Source: Pseudomonadota bacterium
Lineage (GTDB): Bacteria > Pseudomonadota > Gammaproteobacteria > Burkholderiales > Gallionellaceae
Direction: 5' to 3'
DNA: 31,655 nucleotides
NCBI GenBank assembly: GCA_021783855.1
Contig: JAJXTL010000017.1
Span: forward strand, 1 to 31,655
Shown here: positions 7,785-17,390 of the stretch, in pieces
Layout: every line of letters starts with the position of its first letter
Position numbering within the stretch: position 1 is the stretch's first letter
Made by a program: the position numbers and the translations under genes
Notes under the pieces: model-generated
What the model was told of the DNA's origin: nothing
Database searches by the model: none
What the model saw: only the letters and a program-made list of their open reading frames with translations

Positions 7785-8518
7785 TTTTTCACCTCCGCCA
7801 GCTCAGTAATCCATTTGGTATTTCGTTCACGCTCCAGAATGATGCTGCGCACGCGGGCCAGAACTACTGCAATGGCGTACAGCCAGCAGGCCGCCAGCAT
7901 GGTGAACATCGATTGCTGCATAGTAACCTGCATGGAAGTTCCGGTAAATTTGATGGTCGATCCCTGATGCAATGTATTCCACCACTTCACCGAGAAGTAA
8001 ATGATGGGTACATTCACGGAACCTACGATCGCAAGCAGTGCCGCCGCACGATCGGCACGACGCGGATCGTCAATCGAAGCATGCAGCGCGATAAAGCCAA
8101 GATAGAGAAACAGCAGGATCAATTCGGAAGTCAGTCGTGCATCCCACACCCACCAGGCGCCCCACATCGGCTTGCCCCACAGTGCGCCGGTCCACAGTGC
8201 GACAAAGGCAAACAAGGCGCCGGTAGGCGCGACCGCGCTGGCCATCATCGATGACAAGCGGGTATTGAATATCAGGCCCAGCGCGGCATAACCCGCCATC
8301 ACCAGATACAGAAACATGGAGAGTATCGACGACGGTACATGAATGTAGATGATGCGATAAAACTCCCCCTGCGTCGCGTCGCTGGGGGCTACGACAAAAC
8401 CCAGATACAAACCTGCTGCGAACAGAATGGCCGACGAAGTCGCAAACCACGGGATCAGCTTGCCTGCCAGCGGGTAAAAAGTGGTCGGCGCCGAGTATTT
8501 AAACCAGTTTATTGCCAT
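7781..8518 (-). CDS. ccmC: Heme exporter/handling protein CcmC
   Basis: A 245-residue protein with six predicted membrane helices. CcmC binds heme and attaches it to CcmE. The WWD motif WGAWWVWDARLT is at about residues 119-130, flanked by periplasmic His candidates including H60 in YIHVPSS. Length and motif are typical. It lies 17 bp after ccmB and overlaps ccmD by ATGA. Confidence 0.96.
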   Translation of the reverse strand: MAINWFKYSAPTTFYPLAGKLIPWFATSSAILFAAGLYLGFVVAPSDATQGEFYRIIYIHVPSSILSMFLYLVMAGYAALGLIFNTRLSSMMASAVAPTGALFAFVALWTGALWGKPMWGAWWVWDARLTSELILLFLYLGFIALHASIDDPRRADRAAALLAIVGSVNVPIIYFSVKWWNTLHQGSTIKFTGTSMQVTMQQSMFTMLAACWLYAIAVVLARVRSIILERERNTKWITELAEVKK

Positions 8519-8535
8519 AAAAAATCTCTAAAAAA

Positions 8536-9213
8536 TCATTCCATAGAAATACGTAAAGCCTGCGCCGTCACCCAGGGGGTAAACGCCACAGCCAGCACCA
8601 GCAATGCGCCCAGCAGCGATAAATGCGACGATATGCTCAACCCGCTGGTCACGGCCTGTACCGCACCCGTGCCAAATATCAGCACCGGAATGCACAGCGG
8701 CAATACCAGCAGGGACAACAGCACCCCGCCCCCGCGCAACCCCAGGGTCAGTGCCGCACCGATTGCGCCTATCATGCTCAGGATCGGCGTTCCCAGCAAC
8801 AAGCCCAGCATCAGCACGCCGATCGCCTGTACCGACATATCGAATTGCAGCCCCAGCACCGGCGTCATCAACACCAGCGGCAGACCCGATACCATCCAGT
8901 GCGAGGCCATCTTGCCCAGCACCAGCACCGACAGCGACTGCGGCGCCAGCAGCATTTGTTCAAGCGTACCATCCAAATAGTCCGCCGAGAACAGTCTGCC
9001 TAACGACAACATTGATGCGAGTAAGGCTGCTACCCACAATACGCCGGGCGCCATCTTGCGCAGCATATCCGTTTCAGGTCCGACTCCCAGCGGAAACAGG
9101 CTCACCACCATCACGAAAAAAATCAGCGTGGTCAGCACATCCGCGCGGCGGCGCATCGCCAGCAACAGGTCGCGACGCACAATCAGCAGCAGCAATACAA
9201 ATAAATTCTTCAT
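8536..9213 (-). CDS. ccmB: Heme ABC exporter permease CcmB
   Basis: A 225-residue polytopic protein with about six hydrophobic helices. It is the permease partner of CcmA in the complex that works with CcmC and CcmD to release holo-CcmE. Segments such as LGRLFSADYLDGTLEQMLLAP resemble the family. The start overlaps the ccmA stop by ATGA. Normal length. Confidence 0.94.
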   Translation of the reverse strand: MKNLFVLLLLIVRRDLLLAMRRRADVLTTLIFFVMVVSLFPLGVGPETDMLRKMAPGVLWVAALLASMLSLGRLFSADYLDGTLEQMLLAPQSLSVLVLGKMASHWMVSGLPLVLMTPVLGLQFDMSVQAIGVLMLGLLLGTPILSMIGAIGAALTLGLRGGGVLLSLLVLPLCIPVLIFGTGAVQAVTSGLSISSHLSLLGALLVLAVAFTPWVTAQALRISME

Positions 9214-9824
9214 GACAGCGACAGGCTGCGCATTTCAACGCCCGCCACATTCAGCGGCTGATGGGTGGTAAAAATCACCATGCCCTGCCCTGCCAGATGT
9301 TCGGCCAGCACACCCTCAATCAGCGCCACAGCGTTGACATCCAGCGCCGTCAAAGGTTCATCCAGTATCCAGAGGCGGGCTTTGATTACCAGCAAGCGTG
9401 CCAGCGCTACGCGCCGTTGCTGCCCCTGCGAGAGCACTTTGGCAGGCAACCGTTCACGCCCCTTCAGGCCCATACGCCGCAAGGCGGCAATGGCATCCGT
9501 TTCATTCAGCGACAAACCCGACAAGCCCGCAGAAATATGCAAATTCTCCAGCGCACTCAACTCATCCTTGATGGCATTCAGATGACCGAGATACATCATT
9601 TCGGCGAAATAATCTTCGCCCAGGTCGCGTACGTCGGAACCTTCCCAGGCGATTTTTCCTTCGTCAGGCTGAATAAATCCGCACAGGGTGCGCAGCAAAC
9701 TGGTCTTGCCACTGCCGTTGGCGCCCTGAATTTGCATGATCTGCCCGGGATGCAGCTCAAGATTCAATCCTGAAAACAGACGATGATCGCCGCGGCTACA
9801 AGCTAGGTTGCTGACTTCCAGCAT
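9210..9824 (-). CDS. ccmA: Heme exporter ATP-binding protein CcmA
   Basis: A 204-residue ABC ATPase. Walker A GANGSGKTS lies at about residues 34-42, the ABC signature LSQGQQRR near 132-139, and Walker B LWILDEP near 151-157 followed by the D-loop TALD and a switch His in THQP. It energises the CcmABCD complex. First gene of the minus-strand ccm operon; the 109-bp gap to fabI holds divergent -10 elements. Confidence 0.95.
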   Translation of the reverse strand: MLEVSNLACSRGDHRLFSGLNLELHPGQIMQIQGANGSGKTSLLRTLCGFIQPDEGKIAWEGSDVRDLGEDYFAEMMYLGHLNAIKDELSALENLHISAGLSGLSLNETDAIAALRRMGLKGRERLPAKVLSQGQQRRVALARLLVIKARLWILDEPLTALDVNAVALIEGVLAEHLAGQGMVIFTTHQPLNVAGVEMRSLSLS

Positions 9825-9854
9825 GAAGATAGACCTGAAATTGACAAGCGCAAG

Positions 9855-9860
9855 ATTATA
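9855..9860 (-). promoter_or_regulatory. Putative -10 element for the ccm operon
   Basis: A perfect TATAAT on the minus strand, about 31 bp upstream of ccmA. No good -35 hexamer is seen at 16-18 bp, so this is a tentative promoter. Confidence 0.45.
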
Positions 9861-9894
9861 TACGATTGCATCGGTCGATTGCGCACCATTGCTT

Positions 9895-9900
9895 TATAAT
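9895..9900 (+). promoter_or_regulatory. Putative -10 element for fabI
   Basis: A perfect TATAAT on the plus strand, 34 bp upstream of the fabI ATG. The -35 is weak. It lies 35 bp from the divergent ccmA -10, so polymerase occupancy of the two promoters would interfere. Confidence 0.5.
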
Positions 9901-9933
9901 CGCCGCTGACCAACCACTCATCAAAGGATATGT

Positions 9934-10722
9934 ATGGGATTTATGGCCAGCAAACGCATTCTGATTACCGGCATGATCAGCACCCGCTCTATTGCCTATG
10001 GCGTCGCACAAGCCATGCATCGCGAGGGCGCAGAACTTGCCTTCACCTATCAAGGCGAACGCGTGCGTGACCGCGTACAGGGCCTGGCCCGCCAATTTGG
10101 CAGTGATCTGGTGTTCCCCTGCGATGTCGCCTCCGACTCCGACATCGACGAGTTGTTTATTAGACTGAAGCAGCACTGGGATGGATTTGACGGCTTTGTG
10201 CATGCCATTGCTTACGCCCCGCGCGAAGCCTTGGAGGGCGAATTCCTCGACGGCTTCAGCCGCGAAGCATTCCGCGTTGCGCACGACATCAGCGCCTACA
10301 GTTTTCCGGCCATGGCAAAGGCAGCCCTGCCGATGATGGAAGGGCGCCGTGCGGCTTTATTGACGTTAAGCTATCTGGGCGCGGTTCGCACCATGCCGCA
10401 CTACAACGTGATGGGCATGGCCAAGGCCAGCCTGGAAGCCAGCGTGCGGTATCTGGCTATGCACCTCGGCGCAAAGGGAATTCGTGCGAATGCCATATCG
10501 GCCGGACCCATCCGGACGCTGGCGGCAGCCGGCATAGCCGATTTCAACAAGTTGCTGGGTTACAACGAAAAACACGCCCCGCTCAAACGCAACGTCACCA
10601 TCGAGGAAGTCGGCAACGCCGCAGCCTTTTTGTGCAGCGATCTTGCCAGCGGCATCACCGGCGAAATCACCTATGTGGATGGCGGCTTCAACACCACCTC
10701 TTTGGGCTCAACCGAGGCATAG
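9934..10722 (+). CDS. fabI: Enoyl-[acyl-carrier-protein] reductase (NADH) FabI
   Basis: A 262-residue short-chain dehydrogenase fold enzyme that carries out the last reduction of each fatty-acid elongation cycle. The N-terminus [13 protein letters not shown], the SIAYG cofactor region, and the catalytic pair Y157 and K164 (Tyr-X6-Lys) with Y147 are all present, as is the PIRTLAA substrate loop. At the position matching E. coli Gly93 this protein has Ala (HAIAYAP); Gly93 lines the triclosan pocket. An AAAGGA site precedes the ATG. Single-gene unit, divergent from ccmA and convergent with rimO. Confidence 0.97.
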   Translation: MGFMASKRILITGMISTRSIAYGVAQAMHREGAELAFTYQGERVRDRVQGLARQFGSDLVFPCDVASDSDIDELFIRLKQHWDGFDGFVHAIAYAPREALEGEFLDGFSREAFRVAHDISAYSFPAMAKAALPMMEGRRAALLTLSYLGAVRTMPHYNVMGMAKASLEASVRYLAMHLGAKGIRANAISAGPIRTLAAAGIADFNKLLGYNEKHAPLKRNVTIEEVGNAAAFLCSDLASGITGEITYVDGGFNTTSLGSTEA

Positions 10723-10775
10723 AAACCTGTCAAGCTTGCCGTTCAATCGGCAGCCCCCGGTCTGGCAGCAGGTTT
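10723..10775. repeat. Inverted repeat between convergent fabI and rimO
   Basis: AAACCTG (10723-10729) pairs with CAGGTTT (10769-10775) around an inner TGCCG/CGGCA hairpin. It starts directly after the fabI stop. No clear T tract follows, so its role as a terminator is only a guess. Confidence 0.35.
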
Positions 10776-10796
10776 AAGAATACTTTCGTAAAACCC

Positions 10797-12113
10797 TTAA
10801 ACCAGCTCGCCCCACAGATCGTGGGTATCTGAATCGGTAATCACGACTTTAACCAAATCCCCGACCTTCAGATGCTGGCCGTCGTTGATATAAACCTGAC
10901 CGTCGATTTCCGGTGCATCGGCGAAACTGCGTGCAATCGCACCTTCTTCGTCTACCTCGTCCACCAGCACGGTCAGTGTCTTGCCGATCTTCAGTTTCAG
11001 GCGTTCTTCGCTGATTTCTTCCTGTAGCCACATCAGGCGCGCCAGGCGCTCCTGCTGCACTTCCGGCGGCACGTGATCCGGCAAGTCGTTGGCAACGGCG
11101 CCTTCGACCGGCGAATAGGCAAACGCGCCCACCCGATCCAGCTGAGCTTCTTCAATAAAATCGAGCAGCTCCTCGAATTCTTCTTCGGTCTCGCCGGGGA
11201 AACCGACGATAAAGGTACTGCGCAAGGTCAGCTCAGGGCAAATCTCGCGCCACTTTTTGATGCGCGCCAAAACACCGTCGCTGTTGCCTGGGCGTTTCAT
11301 CAGTTTCAGGATACGCTGGTTGGCGTGCTGAAACGGAATATCCAGATAGGGCAGAATCTTGCCTTCCGCCATCAACGGAATCACCTCGTCCACATGCGGA
11401 TAAGGATACACATAATGCAGCCGCACCCATACGCCCAATGTTCCGAGCGCAACAGCTAACTCAGTCATGCGCGTCCTGAGTGGCTTGCCACCCCAGAAGC
11501 CGGTGCGGTATTTCACATCCACGCCGTAGGCGCTGGTGTCCTGAGAGATCACCAGCAATTCTTTCACGCCTGCGTTGACCAGATTTTCCGCCTCCAGCAT
11601 CACGTCCCCCACCGGGCGGCTGACCAGATCGCCGCGCATACTGGGAATGATGCAGAAGGTACAACGATGATTGCAGCCTTCGGAAATTTTAAGATAGGCG
11701 TAGTGCTTGGGCGTCAACCTGATACCCTGAGGCGGCACCAGATCGGTATACGGATCATGCGGCTTGGGCAGATGCTGATGCACCGCCTCCATTACTTCGT
11801 CGGTCGCATGCGGCCCTGTAACGGCGAGCACTTTCGGGTGCGCCTGTTTAACCACATCGCCCTTCGCACCCAGGCAGCCGGTAACGATCACTTTGCCGTT
11901 CTCCGCCAGCGCCTCACCGATCGCATCAAGCGATTCTTCCACCGCGCTGTCGATGAAACCGCAGGTGTTGACCACCACCAGATCAGCATCCTGGTAGCTC
12001 GCGGAAATCAGATAACCCTCGGCACGCAGACGCGTCAGGATGTGTTCGGAATCCACCGTGGCCTTGGGACAACCGAGTGAGACGAAACCGACTTTTGGAA
12101 TTGAATTGTTCAT
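10797..12113 (-). CDS. rimO: Ribosomal protein uS12 methylthiotransferase RimO
   Basis: A 438-residue radical-SAM enzyme that adds a methylthio group to the conserved Asp of ribosomal protein S12. It has an N-terminal MTTase domain with cluster cysteines C15, C51 and C80, a radical SAM motif CNHRCTFC (C147, C151, C154), and a C-terminal TRAM domain (about 370-438). The motif context [12 protein letters not shown] distinguishes RimO from MiaB. It follows the ZIP transporter gene by 14 bp on the same strand. No strong Shine-Dalgarno is visible before the ATG. Confidence 0.96.
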   Translation of the reverse strand: MNNSIPKVGFVSLGCPKATVDSEHILTRLRAEGYLISASYQDADLVVVNTCGFIDSAVEESLDAIGEALAENGKVIVTGCLGAKGDVVKQAHPKVLAVTGPHATDEVMEAVHQHLPKPHDPYTDLVPPQGIRLTPKHYAYLKISEGCNHRCTFCIIPSMRGDLVSRPVGDVMLEAENLVNAGVKELLVISQDTSAYGVDVKYRTGFWGGKPLRTRMTELAVALGTLGVWVRLHYVYPYPHVDEVIPLMAEGKILPYLDIPFQHANQRILKLMKRPGNSDGVLARIKKWREICPELTLRSTFIVGFPGETEEEFEELLDFIEEAQLDRVGAFAYSPVEGAVANDLPDHVPPEVQQERLARLMWLQEEISEERLKLKIGKTLTVLVDEVDEEGAIARSFADAPEIDGQVYINDGQHLKVGDLVKVVITDSDTHDLWGELV

Positions 12114-12127
12114 GTTGGATTTTAAAG

Positions 12128-12895
12128 TTATGCGCCAACCGCCAGGTTGACAAAAAATATTGAAGACACACCCGCCACGATCAGCGACACCTGCTCCAGC
12201 GTGTCACGCAACCGCGTGCGTTGATGTAAACCGGGGATTAAATCGGCCACCGCGATATAAATCATGCTCGCAGCAGCCAGCCCCAGCAGGGTCGGCACGA
12301 CACCCTGTATGGATTGCAAGGCAAAATAAGCCAGCACGCCGCCTGCCAGCGTCGCCAGACTGGCCAGCATGTTCAGCCATAAAGCTTGCGCACGGCTATA
12401 GCCTGTATGCAGCAGAACCATGAAATCACCGACCTCCTGGGGAATTTCGTGGGCAGTGATCGCCAGTGCAGTCACGATCCCCAGATGCACATCGGTCATA
12501 AAAGAGGCAGCGATGATCACGCCGTCGACAAAATTATGAAAACCGCCGCCCACCACCAGCATCAGACCGGTGCGGCCATGCACCTGCGGTTTTTGCGGTT
12601 CATGCGCTTCGCAGTGATCGTGGTGGCAATGACGCCACAACAGCAGCTTTTCGAGTATGAAAAACAGCAGTATGCCGGCCAGTATCGTGCCGCTGAGCAC
12701 GGCGCCATTCGTCGTCAGCTTGATCGCTTCGGGCAGAATGTCGAGAAACACCGCACCCAGCAACGCGCCAATCGCATAACTGACCAGCGCATTCACCCAG
12801 TGCGCACGCGTGTTCAGGGCGAAAAGCGCGGCACAACACACGCTCAGCGCGCCACCGAACAGACTGGAAGCAACAATCCACAGCAAAACAGTCAT
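12128..12895 (-). CDS. ZIP family divalent metal transporter
   Basis: A 255-residue inner-membrane protein with about eight helices, probably taking up zinc or another divalent cation. The two metal-site helices are seen: [13 protein letters not shown] and [20 protein letters not shown] His-rich loop ([11 protein letters not shown]) lies between helices 3 and 4. I chose ATG 12895; the frame can extend four codons to a TTG at 12907. Neither start has a strong ribosome site. Substrate specificity cannot be assigned; GufA/ZupT-like proteins vary between Zn, Fe and Mn. Confidence 0.88.
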   Translation of the reverse strand: MTVLLWIVASSLFGGALSVCCAALFALNTRAHWVNALVSYAIGALLGAVFLDILPEAIKLTTNGAVLSGTILAGILLFFILEKLLLWRHCHHDHCEAHEPQKPQVHGRTGLMLVVGGGFHNFVDGVIIAASFMTDVHLGIVTALAITAHEIPQEVGDFMVLLHTGYSRAQALWLNMLASLATLAGGVLAYFALQSIQGVVPTLLGLAAASMIYIAVADLIPGLHQRTRLRDTLEQVSLIVAGVSSIFFVNLAVGA

Positions 12896-12922
12896 GGGTT
12901 CATTCAAAAATTAAGACCTTGC

Positions 12923-12928
12923 ATTATA
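12923..12928 (-). promoter_or_regulatory. Putative -10 element for the ZIP-rimO unit
   Basis: A perfect TATAAT on the minus strand, 27 bp upstream of the ZIP ATG. The matching -35 is poor. Confidence 0.4.
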
Positions 12929-13007
12929 GCTGATTGCGACGATCTCAAACGACCTTACTTTCCTCGTCATGTGCGTGATAACATTAAAAACACTCTGCTC
13001 GTTCTGA

Positions 13008-13649
13008 ATGCTCATGACCATACTATTCTCGCCTCTCGAAGCCCGCGTACTGGGCGTACTGATCGAAAAAGAAAAAACCGTGCCGGATACCTACCCGCTC
13101 TCGTTAAACACGCTGACGCTGGGCTGCAATCAGAAAACCGCACGCGACCCGGTCATCTCGGCATCCGAGCCGGAAGTACTGGCAGCGATAGACAGTCTCA
13201 AGGACCATGCTCTGATCATCGAATCCAGCGGCTCCCGCGTGATGCGTTATGCACACAATGCACGCCGTGCATTCAAACTACCCGAGCAGTCCGTCGCCCT
13301 GCTGGCGGTGCTGATGCTGCGCGGCCCGCAGACGGCGGGCGAATTGCGCACCAATTGCGACCGCTTGCATCCGTTTGGCGACATCTCCTCGGTGGATGCC
13401 TTTCTGGATGAACTGAGTGAATCTGATACGCCCTGGGTCGTCAAACTACCCAAACTGCCCGGTTCACGCGAACATCGCTGGGCGCACCTGCTGTGCGGCG
13501 AGGTGGATATGGAAGTGCTCAAATCAGGTTCGACTATTTTTCATCACCAGCACGATCTCATCGCCGAACTTCAGGCCGATGTCGCCCGACTCACTGAAGA
13601 AGTCGCGACGCTGCGCAGCATGGTGGAAAAAATGCAGACAGCGCCGTGA
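13008..13649 (+). CDS. YceH/UPF0502 (DUF480) family protein
   Basis: A 213-residue soluble protein of the DUF480 family, which has two winged-helix domains. Recognisable segments are LSPLEARVLGVLIEKE-like at the N-terminus (here FSPLEARVLGVLIEKEKTVPD), YPLSLNTLTLGCNQKTARDPV, and RGPQTAGELRTNCDRLHPFGD. A coiled-coil tail (about residues 180-210, LQADVARLTEEVATLRSMVEKM) is also typical. The function is not established. A second ATG two codons downstream is an equal candidate start. It converges with the diguanylate cyclase gene 30 bp away. Confidence 0.88.
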   Translation: MLMTILFSPLEARVLGVLIEKEKTVPDTYPLSLNTLTLGCNQKTARDPVISASEPEVLAAIDSLKDHALIIESSGSRVMRYAHNARRAFKLPEQSVALLAVLMLRGPQTAGELRTNCDRLHPFGDISSVDAFLDELSESDTPWVVKLPKLPGSREHRWAHLLCGEVDMEVLKSGSTIFHHQHDLIAELQADVARLTEEVATLRSMVEKMQTAP

Positions 13650-13679
13650 CGTTGCCGACCTTCTGCCATCAGCGGCCAT

Positions 13680-16600
13680 TCAGATTCCCGGAACGTAAAA
13701 CCGAATCTGGTTGCGCCCCGCCGCTTTGGCTTGATACATCGCCATATCGGCCCACTTGAGGAGATTTTCTTGCCCGGCTTCATGGCTGATGAACAACACC
13801 ACACCGATACTCGACGTGCAACGATGCTCCACCGTGGCGGTCGCTTCTGCACTTATCTGAATGGTTAGCGTATACGGTTCCGCCAGCGTGACACGGATTT
13901 TTTCCGCAACGATAGCAGCCTGCGCAGCAGATTCGGCTTTGTCCGCATCCAGCTCACTGAGCATCACCACGAACTCATCACCGCCAAAACGCGCCACGGT
14001 ATCCGTATCGCGCACACAACTGCCAATGCGACGCGCCACTTCGATCAGCAGCAAGTCGCCCACGCCATGACCATATTTATCATTAAGCGGTTTGAAATTG
14101 TCCAAATCCAGAAACATCAGGGCGCCATAATGGCCGCTACGACGGCTGGCAGCCATGGCCTGACCCAGACGGTCGTTTAGCAGGCGGCGATTAGGCAGTT
14201 GCGTCAATGCATCATAATAAGCCAGATTGCGAATTTGCTCTTCCGCCATCTTGCGTTGTGTGATGTCGTTCAGCGTGGCAACGTAGTGGGTAACCTCTCC
14301 GGCCTCTCCCCTCACTTCGGTGACGGTGAGCTCCTCCGGATATACCTCGCCGTTCTTGCGGCGGTTCCAGATTTCGCCCTGCCATGATCCGTTGCGCCTG
14401 ATGCTTTGCCACAACGCGGCATAAAAATCCGCATCATGGCGGTCTGAGCTGAGCAGGTGCGGTGTCTGTCCGATGGCTTCTTCTGCCGCATAGCCGGTGA
14501 TTTTAGTGAAAGCATGGTTGACCTGCAGGATCACGTTATTCGCATCGGTAATCATCATGCCGTCCCGGGACTCGAAGGCAATGGCGGCGATGCGAAGCTC
14601 TGCCTCGACCTGTTTGCGTTCGTTGATATCATCTATCATGCAAAGATGACGGGGGGAAATGTTTTGTTCCACTCTTAGCGGAGCGATCGTCATATTGATC
14701 CAAACCAATGAACCGTCCGGGCGTATGTATCGCTTATCCATCCTGAAACCGGAAATCTTCCCGGCATTCAACAAGGCCATATTATCCAAATCTTCCTGCA
14801 CATCGTCGGGATGGGTAATGCTCATCCAGTCAATGCTTGCCATTTCTACGATGGTTCTGCCGACGATTTCGGCAAATCGGGGGTTGACCTCATAGATTTT
14901 CCCTGTAAATGAGTCGATTAAGGCAATGCCCAACGGGGCCTGGTTAAAAATTGTGTTAAACCGGGTTTGGCTTGTCCTGACGAACTCCTCTGCCTGCTTA
15001 CGCTCGGTGATGTCCTCAATCTGCCCGATTAAATACAGTGCTGCTCCGGAACTATCCCGCTCGATGGAGACGGCAAGCTGCGCCCACACAACTTCTCCGT
15101 CTTTGCGAAGATAGCGTTTTTCCGATCGGTAAGAGTTGATTTTTCCATCCAGCAACTGCTGCACGCTGGAAAGACTACGCGTCTTGTCTTCAGGGTGGGT
15201 CAACTCACTGAATGTCAACTTTTCGAGCGCCTCCTTTTCATAGCCCAACATAACGCATAGGGCGTGGTTGACCTGTATGAACCGTCCATCCAGTGCAACG
15301 ATAACCATGCCAATCGGGGCGTTCTCCAAGGTATTGCGGAAACGTGATTCGCTTTCTTTAAGCTTCCTGGTTCTGTCCTCAACCTGCGCCTCGACACGGG
15401 CGGTATAGCCTGTGCCAAGCAGAAGCAACGCGCCGAGCAGGCCCGTGCCCAGAATGCCGGCAGCAAGTAAACTTAAGCTTTGCCAGCCGCGGTGCTGCCT
15501 GACGTAGGCGGGGGTGGGCGCAGTTTCCAGCCGATAATGGCGCGTGCCGAAATCAAATGCATGTTCGTACAATGCCTGCGGTGCTCCTGGCCGGAAGTTG
15601 TCGTAGATAATTTTCTGCGCATCCAGATCGACGAGTCGCGTAAAAAGCATGGGGCGCGTATCCAGCAATAGCTTGTCCATGAAATCGCCAATTCGCAGGA
15701 CGCTCAGGACGACCCCGGATTGCCTCCATGATTGTTTGTCATGCGGATTGACCGCCAACATCAGCAGCACCCCTGCCTGTTGCCGGCGCGCCTGAACCAA
15801 ATGTACCGCAGGAGACATGACCGCGGTTTCTGACTGTATCGCCGCGGTTAATACCTCACGGCGCTCAGGATTCGAGGCGAGATCGAACCCCAAAGCAGGC
15901 TCGTTGCCGGCAAACGGCTCGAGGTAGGTTACCGGATAGTATGAACTGCGCTCACCGGCACGCGTAAGTTGCCCGTCCGCATTTCGCTCGCGAATTTCGA
16001 AACCCGGAACATCATGGCGCTGTGCAGCCTCGAAACTTGTGCGATGTGCAGCGTCCACGAACGATACCCATTCCAGCGCCTGTATCATCGAAAAACGGAT
16101 CAGCGATTTTTCAACGAAACGGTGAAATTCTTCCCGCCTGACTGGGTCGTTCGTATTGCGAATGAACAGTGCCGACGTTTGTTCGAGCACGGACTCCTGT
16201 TCTTCAAGCTTGGTTTGAGTCTGGTTAACGGCTTGCTGGGAGACTTGCCGAAATTCCATGAGTGAGTCGTCATGCTCCCGCTGGTTGACTTTGAGAAAAA
16301 TCACGACAAAAAGTGCAAAAAACAGCAGTATCGGAACCGCGACGGTGCGCATGCGGCTTTTCCATAACGCGCGTGGCTCGCCGGCGACGATCATAATCAA
16401 TGGTAGTACCACCAGCAAACCCAGCGTATCGCCGACCCACCAGACAGCCCAGTTCGCCGTAAAGCTGGTTGGTTCGATGATACCGAGCGCCCAAAGGCCG
16501 CACACGGAAAGGCTGGCGCTGATCAAACAAATGACCGGTGCAAGCAGCATGAAACGCAGTACTTCAGCGCCGTGGTCGAAAGAGGCCGGATAGCCAATTG

Positions 16601-16955
16601 CCCGCCGTAGCCCCCACCCGCCTATGGCGGCCTGCAGCATGGAAGCGATGGCTATGATGGTCGCCACCGTCAAGCCCGGGACGTCAATTTGCCGGTTGTT
16701 CGAATAGTCTGCCCAGACATTAAGCAACAGTGAGCCTATGAAAATCCATGGCAATGTTTTTCTGCCGCCGATCAATGCCGCTGCGACAGCAATTCCGGCA
16801 GGCGGAAATATCGGGGATACATAACCGGGCGGCAGTGCCAGCATCAACCCCAGCTTGCCGCTGACCACGTAGGCTGCGGTCAGTAGAAAATACGCCATTA
16901 AACCACGCATACCCTTACCATAAACAGGCTTGTGGAGTGTAGTGCTGACTGTCAT
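13680..16955 (-). CDS. Membrane diguanylate cyclase, MASE1-CHASE-PAS-PAS-PAS-GGDEF
   Basis: A 1091-residue sensor enzyme predicted to make c-di-GMP. Order: MASE1 membrane sensor (about 20-225, several helices), periplasmic CHASE domain (about 275-440), membrane helix (about 494-517), three PAS domains with PAC tails (about 540-655, 663-787 and 790-905, each ending in a DI(T/N)ERK/QRK-type linker), and GGDEF (about 910-1090). The active site RFGGDEF is intact with an RxxD inhibitory site (RDTD) at the right spacing, so product feedback is likely. No EAL domain follows. It is monocistronic, with a long upstream region carrying two tandem palindromes. The signal sensed is unknown. Confidence 0.93.
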   Translation of the reverse strand: MTVSTTLHKPVYGKGMRGLMAYFLLTAAYVVSGKLGLMLALPPGYVSPIFPPAGIAVAAALIGGRKTLPWIFIGSLLLNVWADYSNNRQIDVPGLTVATIIAIASMLQAAIGGWGLRRAIGYPASFDHGAEVLRFMLLAPVICLISASLSVCGLWALGIIEPTSFTANWAVWWVGDTLGLLVVLPLIMIVAGEPRALWKSRMRTVAVPILLFFALFVVIFLKVNQREHDDSLMEFRQVSQQAVNQTQTKLEEQESVLEQTSALFIRNTNDPVRREEFHRFVEKSLIRFSMIQALEWVSFVDAAHRTSFEAAQRHDVPGFEIRERNADGQLTRAGERSSYYPVTYLEPFAGNEPALGFDLASNPERREVLTAAIQSETAVMSPAVHLVQARRQQAGVLLMLAVNPHDKQSWRQSGVVLSVLRIGDFMDKLLLDTRPMLFTRLVDLDAQKIIYDNFRPGAPQALYEHAFDFGTRHYRLETAPTPAYVRQHRGWQSLSLLAAGILGTGLLGALLLLGTGYTARVEAQVEDRTRKLKESESRFRNTLENAPIGMVIVALDGRFIQVNHALCVMLGYEKEALEKLTFSELTHPEDKTRSLSSVQQLLDGKINSYRSEKRYLRKDGEVVWAQLAVSIERDSSGAALYLIGQIEDITERKQAEEFVRTSQTRFNTIFNQAPLGIALIDSFTGKIYEVNPRFAEIVGRTIVEMASIDWMSITHPDDVQEDLDNMALLNAGKISGFRMDKRYIRPDGSLVWINMTIAPLRVEQNISPRHLCMIDDINERKQVEAELRIAAIAFESRDGMMITDANNVILQVNHAFTKITGYAAEEAIGQTPHLLSSDRHDADFYAALWQSIRRNGSWQGEIWNRRKNGEVYPEELTVTEVRGEAGEVTHYVATLNDITQRKMAEEQIRNLAYYDALTQLPNRRLLNDRLGQAMAASRRSGHYGALMFLDLDNFKPLNDKYGHGVGDLLLIEVARRIGSCVRDTDTVARFGGDEFVVMLSELDADKAESAAQAAIVAEKIRVTLAEPYTLTIQISAEATATVEHRCTSSIGVVLFISHEAGQENLLKWADMAMYQAKAAGRNQIRFYVPGI

Positions 16956-17291
16956 TGGTCGCTTGCCCGGCTATCTAATTATGGGACAGTTACACAGGTA
17001 CAACGCTCAGCTTAAACCTGCGTTTTCAAATACAGGTATCAGCCGTAATAATCCAGAAATCCAGTATTGCTTGAGAAGTTTTTTCGGTAAACCTCCCGGC
17101 AGTTTGTCAGACCAGGATTATCCCCATCAACCTCTAGGATAATCCCCATCCGCTTAAAGCACATTATGAACACACGCTCTTGTCAATGCAAAAGATATTT
17201 TTTCATGCGGCTTTCTGTCAACTTATCTCCCGCTTTGCAGGCGAGTGGTCAAACGTACCGCTGTGCGGGTTCTCCGCTAAAATTCGTGCAT
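16956..17291. other. Gene-free region upstream of the diguanylate cyclase
   Basis: No convincing ORF. It holds two near-identical palindromic boxes (17115-17150, separate entry) and an AT-rich stretch. No clear -35/-10 pair for the cyclase was found. Confidence 0.5.
17115..17150. promoter_or_regulatory. Tandem palindromic boxes, candidate operator
   Basis: GGATTATCCCCATC (17115-17128) and GGATAATCCCCATC (17137-17150) repeat with a 22-bp period, two helical turns. Each begins with a palindrome (GGATTATCC-type). They lie about 160-200 bp upstream of the diguanylate cyclase start. The binding protein is unknown. Confidence 0.4.
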
Positions 17292-17322
17292 AAAAAATCC
17301 CCCAGGCTTTAACCTGAGGGAT
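17292..17322 (-). terminator. Rho-independent terminator (minus strand)
   Basis: Stem 17297-17306 with 17313-17322 (9 of 10 pairs), six-base loop, followed on the minus strand by a run of six T at 17292-17297. It ends the candidate sRNA and could also serve pgeF. Confidence 0.85.
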
Positions 17323-17384
17323 AACTTAGTTCAAACAGGGAGTTGGAACACCTGCTCAAAGGGGGATAGGGATTGAGCAGGTTG
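17292..17384 (-). ncRNA. Candidate small RNA, about 93 nt
   Basis: A self-contained transcription unit in a gene-free gap on the minus strand. It has a sigma-70-like promoter, then a strong 10-bp hairpin (17350-17359 with 17373-17382) at the predicted 5' end. The 13-nt hairpin loop is C-rich (TCCCTATCCCCCT on the transcript). A single-stranded stretch and a strong terminator follow. A C-rich exposed loop is typical of trans-acting sRNAs that bind Shine-Dalgarno sequences. No known family was recognised. It could instead be the 3' UTR of pgeF, which ends 60 bp upstream. Confidence 0.55.
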
Positions 17385-17390
17385 TTGAGC

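Noticed and set aside
12978..12995. TGATAACATTA upstream of the ZIP gene as a Zur half-site
   Set aside because: Only a half-site with no dyad partner; not enough to support zinc regulation.
12386..13411. 341-codon plus-strand ORF crossing the ZIP gene and the YceH-family gene
   Set aside because: It overlaps two real genes, including one in the same direction but another frame, and shows no domain.
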